6,360 nucleotides of DNA, from contig JAGHSL010000287.1 in assembly GCA_018065885.1 (NCBI GenBank), positions 1 to 6,360 on the forward strand, written 5' to 3'. This DNA is from Candidatus Limimorpha equi. Lineage in GTDB: Bacteria; Bacteroidota; Bacteroidia; Bacteroidales; F082. Below the pieces are notes generated by a model. That model ran no database searches and was not told the DNA's origin. It saw only the letters and a list, made by a program, of their open reading frames with translations. Positions 1 to 5,830 of this stretch are shown here, in pieces. A program made the position numbers and the translations under genes. Every line of letters starts with the position of its first letter. Within the stretch, counting starts at the first letter, position 1.

Positions 1-323
1 ATGTTCATGTACGGATGAAGGCTTTGCTTTCGGAATATAATGCAAAGAAAATCAAGTGTTTTGATGATATTCTCGATTTCCATAAACGTTTTGAAGACAT
101 ACATCCGTTTCAAGATGGGAATGGTCGAGTAGGCAGACTGATTATGTTCAGGGAATGTTTGGCAAATGGAATTGTGCCGTTTATCATTACTGATGCCTTG
201 AAATTCTATTATTACCGAGGCTTGAACGACTGGCCGCAAGTCGTTGGTTTTTTGCGAGATACCTGCTTGACAGCGCAAGATGAATACAAGATGGTGCTTG
301 ACTATTTTAAAATCAAATACTGA
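1..323 (+). CDS. Fic-domain protein, C-terminal part (5' end outside window)
   Basis: Seen: an open frame entering from the left edge (codons in phase from base 3) and ending with TGA at 321-323. It carries the Fic signature HPFQDGNGRVGR at bases 102-137, with the catalytic His, the Asp/Gly-Asn-Gly anion-binding loop and the closing Arg all intact. An ATG at 15 is in frame, but the frame stays open upstream of it and the Fic fold needs helices before the motif, so this is a truncated view and not a 102-residue gene. Family knowledge: Fic enzymes move AMP, or sometimes another nucleotide monophosphate, from a nucleotide onto a hydroxyl side chain of a target protein. The stretch after the motif, with FIITDALKFYYYRGL and an ending rich in Tyr/Asp, is typical of Bacteroidota Fic proteins. 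No (S/T)xxxE(G/N) inhibitory motif is visible after the catalytic motif, so any inhibitory helix would lie upstream. The target is unknown. The stop codon overlaps the tilS start by one base. Confidence 0.9.
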   Translation, partial: VHVRMKALLSEYNAKKIKCFDDILDFHKRFEDIHPFQDGNGRVGRLIMFRECLANGIVPFIITDALKFYYYRGLNDWPQVVGFLRDTCLTAQDEYKMVLDYFKIKY

Positions 324-1645
324 TGCTTTCCGAATTGCAACAATATAATAAGGTGTATCACCTGTTTGAGCCGGACGAAAAACTGGTGCTGGCCGTGAGT
401 GGGGGAGTGGACTCGATGGTCCTGACCGACTTGATGCAAAAGGCGGGCGCACATTTTGTCGTGGCGCATTGCAATTTTCATTTGCGCGGCGAGGAATCCG
501 ATGGCGATGAGCAGTTTGTGCGTGATTATGCCAGAAAAAATGATTTGCAATGTTTTGTGAATCATTTTGATACGGAGAAATATGCGGCAGAGAAAGGTGT
601 TTCCATTGAGATGGCGGCGCGTGATTTGCGTTATGCCTGGTTTGAAGAACTGAGGTTACAATTGGGTTACGATAAAATCGTTTTGGCGCATCATGCCGAC
701 GACCAGATTGAAACTTTTTTCATCAATTTGCTGCGCGGAGCAGGTTTGCACGGCTTGAAAGGCATGAAACCGAAAAACGGTGTCTTGATTCGGCCTTTGC
801 TGTGGGCATCGCGGGAACAAATTAGAAAGTATGCTGTTGAAAACCAAATCGTTTGGCGTGAAGACCATACCAATGCAGAAACGGTTTATCTGCGCAACAA
901 GGTTCGCAACCAGCTGATGCCTTTGATGGATGAAATCTCTGCCGATGCACGAAATTCAATCGGAAAATCAATTGGATTTTTGGCTTCGGAAAATGAACTG
1001 TATCGTCAATTATTGAATGAAAGGCTTTCGCAGTTGGTTTCGGTTGACGGCTCGGTTCAGAGTGTTGAAAAGTCTGTTTTTCAATGTGATAACGGTTTTC
1101 AGTTGCTCTTTGAATGGTTGCGGCAATACGGGTTCAATACCGACCAATGCCGTTTCATTTTTGATGGTTTAGAGAATGGTCTTGGAAAACATTTTTATTC
1201 GTCTTCGCATCAAGTGACGATTGAACGCGAAGTGCTGCAATTGACTGAAATTTCTGAAAAGTCGGATGAAATCTACACCATTGAAGCCGGACAGGAGGAT
1301 TTCGATTTGCCTTTCAGGATGCATTGCGCTTATTTTGAGAAATGGGAAGGTTTTGAAGTGGAAAAAAAATCTTCAGTCGGAACTTTTGATTTGGATAAAA
1401 TCGATTTTCCGTTGACTTTGCGCCAATGGCAGCAGGGCGACCGTTTCCATCCTTTCGGCATGAAAGGCTCCAAGCTGCTGAGCGATTTCTTTGTAAATCA
1501 GAAATATACAAATAATCAGAAAGAGAACCAATGGCTGTTAGTTTCGGCAAATGGCGATATTTTGTGGGTAGTCGGGCAACGAATTGACGACAGATATAAA
1601 GTGCAAAAAGATACGAAATCTGTTTTTGAATGTTGTTTGATGTAA
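323..1645 (+). CDS. tilS: tRNA(Ile)-lysidine synthetase TilS
   Basis: Family role: a cytoplasmic, ATP-dependent enzyme that joins lysine to C34 of tRNA-Ile(CAU), switching its reading from AUG to AUA and its charging from Met to Ile; normally essential. Seen (440 residues, a normal length for the family): the PP-loop SGGVDS at residues 26-31, the AHCNFHLRGEESD block at 48-60, LAHHADDQIET at 121-131, RGAGLHGLKGM at 138-148, and RNKVRNQLMP at 191-200. The C-terminal TilS domain holds QGDRFHPFGMKGSKLLSDFF at 371-390 and a WVVGQRIDDRY stretch near 415-425. The start at 323 is preferred because it gives the usual short leader before the PP-loop. Its A is also the last base of the upstream fic stop codon (TGATG), which suggests translational coupling. 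No promoter was seen directly in front, so it is probably transcribed with fic. No disruptions seen. Confidence 0.97.
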   Translation: MLSELQQYNKVYHLFEPDEKLVLAVSGGVDSMVLTDLMQKAGAHFVVAHCNFHLRGEESDGDEQFVRDYARKNDLQCFVNHFDTEKYAAEKGVSIEMAARDLRYAWFEELRLQLGYDKIVLAHHADDQIETFFINLLRGAGLHGLKGMKPKNGVLIRPLLWASREQIRKYAVENQIVWREDHTNAETVYLRNKVRNQLMPLMDEISADARNSIGKSIGFLASENELYRQLLNERLSQLVSVDGSVQSVEKSVFQCDNGFQLLFEWLRQYGFNTDQCRFIFDGLENGLGKHFYSSSHQVTIEREVLQLTEISEKSDEIYTIEAGQEDFDLPFRMHCAYFEKWEGFEVEKKSSVGTFDLDKIDFPLTLRQWQQGDRFHPFGMKGSKLLSDFFVNQKYTNNQKENQWLLVSANGDILWVVGQRIDDRYKVQKDTKSVFECCLM

Positions 1646-1670
1646 TTCACTTTAAGTGAAAGAGAAAGTG
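1646..1670 (+). terminator. Weak inverted repeat after tilS, possible terminator
   Basis: Directly after the tilS stop lies TTCACTTTAAGTGAA (1646-1660), a short dyad. Alternatively CACTTT at 1648-1653 can pair with AAAGTG at 1665-1670. The only T-run nearby (1680-1684) starts about ten bases later, so this is a poor intrinsic terminator. The dyad could equally be a protein-binding site or chance in AT-rich DNA. Confidence 0.25.
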
Positions 1671-1766
1671 TAATTGCTGTTTTTATATTCTTCAAAAGCA
1701 TTGAATATATGACAATTTGAACTATATAAAGTGTTTCTGATCTGTATATGTTGAAAAAATCATTTA

Positions 1767-1800
1767 TTGTTGATTTGAATTTAATATTGTTTTATCTTTA
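1767..1800 (+). promoter_or_regulatory. Putative Bacteroidota promoter for the lipoprotein gene
   Basis: TATCTTTA at 1793-1800 matches seven of the eight positions that matter in a -7 box of the TAnnTTTG type, lacking only the final G. TTGTTG at 1767-1772 lies 20 bases upstream, the normal place for the -33 TTG element. Transcription would begin near 1807, leaving a leader of roughly 14 bases before the ATG at 1821. The rest of the 1646-1820 spacer is very AT-rich and shows no gene. Confidence 0.5.
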
Positions 1801-1820
1801 CACAATTAATTTACTAAGAA

Positions 1821-2516
1821 ATGAAAAAGTTTGTTCTGCTATTTTGTGTTTCACTTGTTTTTTCTGCTTGTGATATTACATCTAATCCCGATAGTATCGA
1901 AGGAACTATTGAAAAAGACACTATCTCTACTGTTAGTGATATGTCTTCGGAAAAACCAATTGAAGATGTTGACTCAGATAAGGGTTATACTTCAGAAGAG
2001 AATCAGTGTTTCGTCTATGGGGTGTCAAATTATAAATTGTATAAACCTTCAAGAGATGAAAGCAATAATGGCGTAACTTTTGAATATAGAGGTCGTAATT
2101 TGAAGATTGTAATGTTTGAGTATCAAATCGGTTTATTTGCCCAACTAATTGATGAATATGGGGATAGGACAAATATTGGATATGATGATATATTGGCGGT
2201 TGTGGAAAGTGATTATGATTTTGATGAGTATTATAGTGATTGGGAATATGCAATCGCTCAATATGATATTGATTCAGATGGGAAAGATGAGATTATAATT
2301 GCATCTAGAATTAATGAAGGTATGTCAACTCCAACTGGAATATTTATCTATCGGATTAAAGATGGAAAGTCATGGAGTTTAAAAGCACCTCAAACATGGG
2401 GAGATATGAAAGTCAAGTTTGTTAATAACCATATAAGAGTTGAACCTAATCACTATGGTTTTACTTATGATTGGGCTTTTGAGAATGATGAATTTGTTGA
2501 TTTAGGTGAGTATTGA
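1821..2516 (+). CDS. Predicted lipoprotein of unknown function
   Basis: I do not recognise the family. Seen (231 residues): a lipoprotein-type leader with Lys2-Lys3, a hydrophobic stretch at 4-14 and the lipobox FSAC ending at Cys17. It is an imperfect lipobox, with Phe instead of Leu at -3. An acidic, Ser/Thr-rich, probably flexible stretch follows to about residue 60, then a folded-looking part rich in aromatic and acidic residues. Residues 149-157 read DIDSDGKDE, a Dx-Dx-DG acidic loop like those of Ca-binding EF-hand or FG-GAP repeats, followed by the strand-like IIIAS. Inference: exported, lipid-anchored, possibly Ca-binding. Residues 61-231 may form a small beta-rich domain. Two sampled 60-base stretches (1861-1920 and 2221-2280) hold 20 and 19 G+C, against 34 in one dsbD stretch (5281-5340), so this gene may have been acquired. 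It has its own promoter and no partner gene. The start is fixed by the signal peptide. Confidence 0.75.
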   Translation: MKKFVLLFCVSLVFSACDITSNPDSIEGTIEKDTISTVSDMSSEKPIEDVDSDKGYTSEENQCFVYGVSNYKLYKPSRDESNNGVTFEYRGRNLKIVMFEYQIGLFAQLIDEYGDRTNIGYDDILAVVESDYDFDEYYSDWEYAIAQYDIDSDGKDEIIIASRINEGMSTPTGIFIYRIKDGKSWSLKAPQTWGDMKVKFVNNHIRVEPNHYGFTYDWAFENDEFVDLGEY

Positions 2517-2567
2517 TAATTTTGATACTCATTGACGAATTTAATCTTGGTTATTTTTGAATTCTGG

Positions 2568-2590
2568 CATTGACCTATTGGATGTCAGTG
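2568..2590. repeat. Inverted repeat / hairpin
   Basis: CATTGAC at 2568-2574 pairs with GTCAGTG at 2584-2590 (seven pairs, one of them G-T), with a nine-base loop. No T-run follows. It lies just before a second hairpin, so the two may together form a structured RNA end or a remnant of a mobile element. Chance is not excluded. Confidence 0.35.
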
Positions 2591-2595
2591 ATTTG

Positions 2596-2627
2596 TGATG
2601 TTTCAGGAGCTATTCACAGGAACATCA
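2596..2627. repeat. Inverted repeat / hairpin
   Basis: TGATGTTTC at 2596-2604 pairs with GGAACATCA at 2619-2627 (nine pairs, one G-T) around a 14-base loop. There is no poly-T, so it is not a standard terminator. It sits five bases after the other inverted repeat, between the lipoprotein and kinase genes. Confidence 0.4.
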
Positions 2628-2714
2628 ATTACAAGAATGCCTTTCGCTATTTTATGGGAATGTTGAGCTTCCGACAGATAGTCTTAAAAAATAAGGCCAT
2701 TTCGAAAATTGTTG

Positions 2715-2722
2715 TATCTTTG
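2715..2722 (+). promoter_or_regulatory. Putative -7 promoter element of the kinase gene
   Basis: TATCTTTG is a perfect match to the Bacteroidota -7 consensus TAnnTTTG. No convincing TTTG or TTG lies about 20 bases upstream, so the -33 part is weak or absent. The predicted transcript start near 2729 gives a leader of about 22 bases to the ATG at 2751. Confidence 0.5.
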
Positions 2723-2750
2723 CGCTTGTAAATTAAAATGGTAAAGGACG

Positions 2751-3524
2751 ATGAACGGTTTTCAAGACATTTATGAAGCCATTTATAAAGAAGGCTTTGT
2801 TTTGTCGACCTTGCGACTCGTTGATGACCTTGTAAACGATATACAAAATGGAACGACAAACTTTCCTCGATACACTATTCCAGAGCATGCAGGACTCTGC
2901 AAGGCAGGTTCGGCTCTTATTGGGGCGTCCATCATCGCAAGTTACGCGAGAGCAAGCCTTGCAACAGGTGGAGATGCTGAATGTGGCCAAAATGGCCCAA
3001 GCAACTGGCAAGTAGATGAGCTTCAAGAACGGCTTATCGAACAATGGGCGAAAGCCTCTCGTCTGTGGGTCGAGAATTCGGATGAAATATTGACGGGCAC
3101 TTTTGGGCCGATGATAGCCCAAGGAGCAGAGGCGAAGGTCTATTACAGATCGGGTGACACTTCTGTCGTCAAAGAACGTGCTTCCATTTATTCAACTACT
3201 CAGAAAGCACTTGAAGCTATTGCCCTTCATAATTTTCTTTTCCCTGAAACCGCTATGCATGTAGTGGGCTTTACGCGAGATTCTGATGGCCTGTTCCGAA
3301 TCATTCTCACTCAACCTTATGTCCGTTGTCTTCGCCTCGCTACAAAGGAAGAAGTTGATAGGTTGGCTTTTTCAAAAGGATTTCATGACAACAGGTCGGG
3401 GCAAGGAGTCAATTACATCTCTAATCGTCTTGTTTTGGAAGATTTGCATCACGCGAATGTCTTTATTGATGATATTAGTTCTCAGCCCATTTGCATTGAT
3501 TGTATTGTGAAGTTCGTAAAGTAA
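2751..3524 (+). CDS. Putative polyvalent-type protein kinase
   Basis: Seen (257 residues): the second half has the layout of a small kinase fold. A glycine-bearing loop AQGAEAKVYY lies at 123-132, and VVKER has Lys141 placed as the ATP-binding lysine. Glu155, in the helix KALEAIALHNF, is a candidate partner. EDLHHANVF at 230-238 has Asp231 and Asn236 with the five-residue spacing of the HRDxxxxN catalytic loop, and ICIDCIVKF has Asp250 at the Mg-binding DFG position. This pattern, including YVRCLRLATKEEVDRLAFSKGF, resembles the Ser/Thr/Tyr kinase domain of polyvalent proteins (from memory, Pfam Kinase-PolyVal), common in Bacteroidota mobile elements. Those proteins are thought to act on host or rival-element proteins; the substrate here is unknown. 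Residues 1-90 form an unrecognised N-terminal region, and a helix QERLIEQWAKASRLW at 92-106 leads into the kinase. The protein ends just after the Asp250 segment. No signal peptide, so cytoplasmic. It stands alone between its own promoter and that of dsbD. The ATG at 2751 has AAGGA only a few bases upstream. Confidence 0.75.
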   Translation: MNGFQDIYEAIYKEGFVLSTLRLVDDLVNDIQNGTTNFPRYTIPEHAGLCKAGSALIGASIIASYARASLATGGDAECGQNGPSNWQVDELQERLIEQWAKASRLWVENSDEILTGTFGPMIAQGAEAKVYYRSGDTSVVKERASIYSTTQKALEAIALHNFLFPETAMHVVGFTRDSDGLFRIILTQPYVRCLRLATKEEVDRLAFSKGFHDNRSGQGVNYISNRLVLEDLHHANVFIDDISSQPICIDCIVKFVK

Positions 3525-3545
3525 ACGGTAAAGGAAAAAAACCGA

Positions 3546-3574
3546 TTGTCGTAAACTAATAATTTGTATTTTTG
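3546..3574 (+). promoter_or_regulatory. Putative Bacteroidota promoter for dsbD
   Basis: TATTTTTG at 3567-3574 fits the TAnnTTTG -7 box, and TTG at 3546-3548 lies 18 bases upstream as a -33 element. The predicted transcript start near 3581 leaves a leader of about 38 bases to the ATG at 3619. The gap behind the kinase gene (3525-3618) shows no clear terminator, only a four-pair CGGT/ACCG dyad (3526-3529 with 3541-3544). Confidence 0.55.
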
Positions 3575-3618
3575 CCCCAATTATTGAATTCAATTTTTTA
3601 ACTAAATCTTTACTTAAA

Positions 3619-5703
3619 ATGAAGAAATTATTCCTTTGTCTGCTTGTGGCTTTCATGGCCATAATGCCTTTTGGCGTAAAGGCGCAGATTGTCGACCCTG
3701 TCAAATGGGCGTTTTCAATCGAAAATGTCAATGAGACTGAGTTTGATTTAGTTGCAACTGCAACGGTTGATCCTGAGTATCACATTTATTCCACTTCGAT
3801 GCCGGATATGGGTCCAATGCCTACGGTTTTCGAAATTGAACCTAACGAGTTCTACGAACTTGTCGGAACGGGAAGAGATGTCACTCCTGGCCAAAACTAT
3901 TATGACGATATTTTTGAAGTCGAGTATGTGCAGTTCTCTGGCACAGCGACTTACGCACAGCGCTTGAAGAAACTGACCGATCAGCCATTTACTGTTGTTG
4001 GCGATATTTCCTATCAGGCTTGCAAGGAAGGCGGTTGTGTTTCGTTGGTCGAAGACTTCAAAGTGAAGGTGGCTGGCGCCAATGGCGAAATGCCTGCCGA
4101 TATTGAAGAAATTGCAGAGACTGAAACCGATAATCAAGAAGACAATCAGGTGATTAAAGCTGGTGGCGATGATTACGAATATTTTACTTCCGAAGGTGCC
4201 GAAAGCACTGATACCAGTCTTTGGGGCATGATTTTGGCCGCCATCCTCTGGGGCTTTGCCGCATTGCTGACACCTTGCGTGTTCCCAATGGTGCCTATGA
4301 CCGTGTCGTTCTTCATGCATGGTGAAGGCGAAAGCAAGAAGGAAGGTCGCTTCAAGGCTTTGATGTATTTCCTCTTCATCGTGTTGCTTTACACTCTGCC
4401 AATTGCCATCCTGATTCTTGTTACCTATTTTATTGGCGGTGAAGGTGTTACGACGGGTATCTTCAACTGGCTGGCTACCAACTGGATTCCTAACTTGATA
4501 TTCTTCATCGTGTTCATGGTGTTTGCCGCTTCATTTTTCGGCGCATTTGAAATCACCTTGGGCAGCGGTATGTTGAATAAGAGCGATGAAAAGCAGAACA
4601 CAAAGAATCTCGGCGGTATTTTCTTCATGGCCTTGACTTTGGTGCTGGTTTCGTTCTCTTGCACAGGTCCTATCGTGGGCACGGTTTTGATTCAATCCAC
4701 TAATGGTCAGGTTTGGGCACCAATCATTTCCATGCTGGCATTCTCAATTGCATTTGCATTGCCTTTTGCCTTGTTTGCCATGTTCCCGAACATGCTGCAA
4801 AAACTGCCAAAGAGCGGTGGTTGGATGAACTCAGTGAAAGTCGTTTTGGGCTTCGTCGAAGTTGCCCTCGGCTTCAAGTTCCTGATGACTGCTGACCAGG
4901 CTTATGGCTGGGGCTTGCTCGACCGCGAAGTCTACCTCGGCATTTGGATCGTGTGCTTCACCTTGCTGGGCTTCTACCTCTTGGGCAAGATTCGCTTCAA
5001 GGGCGAAAAGGAAGTCAAGGAACTGGGCGTGTTCCGTTTGGTGCTTATCATCATCGACTTCGTCTTCGTTATCTATATGATTCCTGGCATGTGGGGCGCT
5101 CCTCTGAAGGCTCTGTCGGGCTATCTGCCTCCACAACAGACCTTGGATTTCAACCTGAACAAGACCATCACTTACGTTGATTCACAGATTGAATCCGACA
5201 TTTGCGAAGAACCGAAATATGGCGACATCCTTGAACTGCCTCACGATTTGAGCGGTTATTTCGATTACGAACAAGCCTTGAGCTGTGCCCGTGCACAAGA
5301 CAAGCCTGTCTTCGTCGACTTCACAGGTCACGGTTGCAACAACTGCCGTGAAATGGAAAACAGCGTTTGGAGCGATCCTGAAGTGCTGAAAATGTTGCGT
5401 GATGAATATGTCATTGTCGCTCTTTATGTTGACGACAAGACTGAGATGGCTGAGGAAGACTGGACCGTTTCCGAAAAGAACGGCAAGGTGAAGAAGACCA
5501 TCGGTTCGAAGAACATCGACTTCCAGGAAACTCGTTTCGGCGCCAACGCACAGCCTTATTATGTGCTGCTTGACAACGATGGTGACATGCTGATGATTCC
5601 TCGTTCTTACAGTAAGGACAAAGCCGCTTTCCTCAGCTTCCTGAAGAAAGGTCTTGACAATTACAAGAATGGCAGAAAATATGTTCCTGAACGTTATCAG
5701 TAA
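3619..5703 (+). CDS. dsbD: Thiol:disulfide interchange protein DsbD
   Basis: Family role: an inner-membrane protein that carries reducing power from cytoplasmic thioredoxin across the membrane to periplasmic partners such as disulfide isomerases or cytochrome c maturation factors. Seen (694 residues): a signal peptide to about Ala22 (GVKA-QIV). A DsbD-alpha-like periplasmic domain spans about 25-150 with the YQACKEGGC pair, Cys135 and Cys140. An acidic linker follows at about 155-198. The central membrane domain, about 203-493 with roughly eight hydrophobic segments, has Cys220 in TPCVFPMVPMT and Cys348 in SFSCTGPIVG, the two buried redox cysteines. The C-terminal thioredoxin-like domain (about 545-685) carries Cys573-Asn-Asn-Cys576 and a candidate cis-Pro646 in NAQPYYV. 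All three cysteine pairs are therefore intact. The start is fixed by the signal peptide and the A-rich TTAAAATG context. It has its own promoter and a strong terminator, so it appears monocistronic. The redox partner is not visible in the window. Confidence 0.95.
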   Translation: MKKLFLCLLVAFMAIMPFGVKAQIVDPVKWAFSIENVNETEFDLVATATVDPEYHIYSTSMPDMGPMPTVFEIEPNEFYELVGTGRDVTPGQNYYDDIFEVEYVQFSGTATYAQRLKKLTDQPFTVVGDISYQACKEGGCVSLVEDFKVKVAGANGEMPADIEEIAETETDNQEDNQVIKAGGDDYEYFTSEGAESTDTSLWGMILAAILWGFAALLTPCVFPMVPMTVSFFMHGEGESKKEGRFKALMYFLFIVLLYTLPIAILILVTYFIGGEGVTTGIFNWLATNWIPNLIFFIVFMVFAASFFGAFEITLGSGMLNKSDEKQNTKNLGGIFFMALTLVLVSFSCTGPIVGTVLIQSTNGQVWAPIISMLAFSIAFALPFALFAMFPNMLQKLPKSGGWMNSVKVVLGFVEVALGFKFLMTADQAYGWGLLDREVYLGIWIVCFTLLGFYLLGKIRFKGEKEVKELGVFRLVLIIIDFVFVIYMIPGMWGAPLKALSGYLPPQQTLDFNLNKTITYVDSQIESDICEEPKYGDILELPHDLSGYFDYEQALSCARAQDKPVFVDFTGHGCNNCREMENSVWSDPEVLKMLRDEYVIVALYVDDKTEMAEEDWTVSEKNGKVKKTIGSKNIDFQETRFGANAQPYYVLLDNDGDMLMIPRSYSKDKAAFLSFLKKGLDNYKNGRKYVPERYQ

Positions 5704-5718
5704 AAACTGAAAACTTCT

Positions 5719-5756
5719 AAAAAATCACCGCAGGATAATTCTTGCGGTGATTTTTT
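5719..5756 (+). terminator. Strong intrinsic terminator after dsbD
   Basis: AAAAAATCACCGCA at 5719-5732 is perfectly complementary to TGCGGTGATTTTTT at 5743-5756: 14 pairs with a GC-rich core, extended inward by a G-T and a G-C pair to leave the loop ATAATT. The six T's follow the GC core. The A-tract on the left arm means it could also stop transcription arriving on the minus strand. It begins 16 bases after the dsbD stop codon. Confidence 0.93.
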
Positions 5757-5790
5757 ATTGTTTGAGATTCAATGCCTTGACAATAATCAC

Positions 5791-5798
5791 TACCTTTG
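5791..5798 (+). promoter_or_regulatory. Putative -7 promoter element of the M16 peptidase gene
   Basis: TACCTTTG is a perfect TAnnTTTG match. It sits just behind the dsbD terminator, consistent with a new transcription unit. The predicted start near 5805 gives a leader of about 26 bases. No well-spaced TTG is present at -33; candidates at 5761-5764 and 5777-5779 are respectively too far and too near. Confidence 0.5.
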
Positions 5799-5830
5799 TC
5801 CGTTTGATAATCAACTTAATATTATACACA

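Larger units (their letters stand above)
2517..2714. other. Intergenic region without a confident gene
   Basis: Together with the following promoter and leader (to 2750), this is a 234-base gap. It holds two neighbouring inverted repeats (2568-2590 and 2596-2627). A frame open from 2561 has an ATG at 2582 and a stop at 2729-2731; from that ATG it gives 49 residues including HRNINYKNAFRYFMG. That peptide runs into the kinase promoter and resembles nothing I can name, so I do not call it a gene; it could be a decayed fragment. GAGTAT at 2508-2513 and ATACTC at 2525-2530 can also pair across the lipoprotein stop codon, without a T-run. Confidence 0.5.

Noticed and set aside
15..323. A complete 102-residue mini-Fic protein starting at the ATG at 15
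   Set aside because: The frame remains open to the left edge and the Fic core needs helices before the motif, so the ATG is better read as an internal Met of a longer gene.
1933..2253. 106-codon open frame on the minus strand opposite the lipoprotein gene
   Set aside because: A His/Asn/Tyr-rich translation is what antisense of AT-rich, Asp/Tyr-rich coding DNA gives; the + strand frame has a proper lipoprotein leader.
2733..3122. 129-codon open frame on the minus strand opposite the kinase gene
   Set aside because: It overlaps the kinase N-terminal half, its translation has no recognisable motif, and the + strand has a well-placed promoter and catalytic residues.
3526..3544. CGGT/ACCG dyad after the kinase gene as a terminator
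   Set aside because: Only four base pairs and no following T-run; too weak to call.
3748..4320. 190-codon open frame on the minus strand inside dsbD
   Set aside because: It lies wholly opposite a well-conserved dsbD reading frame, its translation is rich in His/Arg/Ile without recognisable motifs, and it has no promoter or partner. It is a shadow of codon bias.
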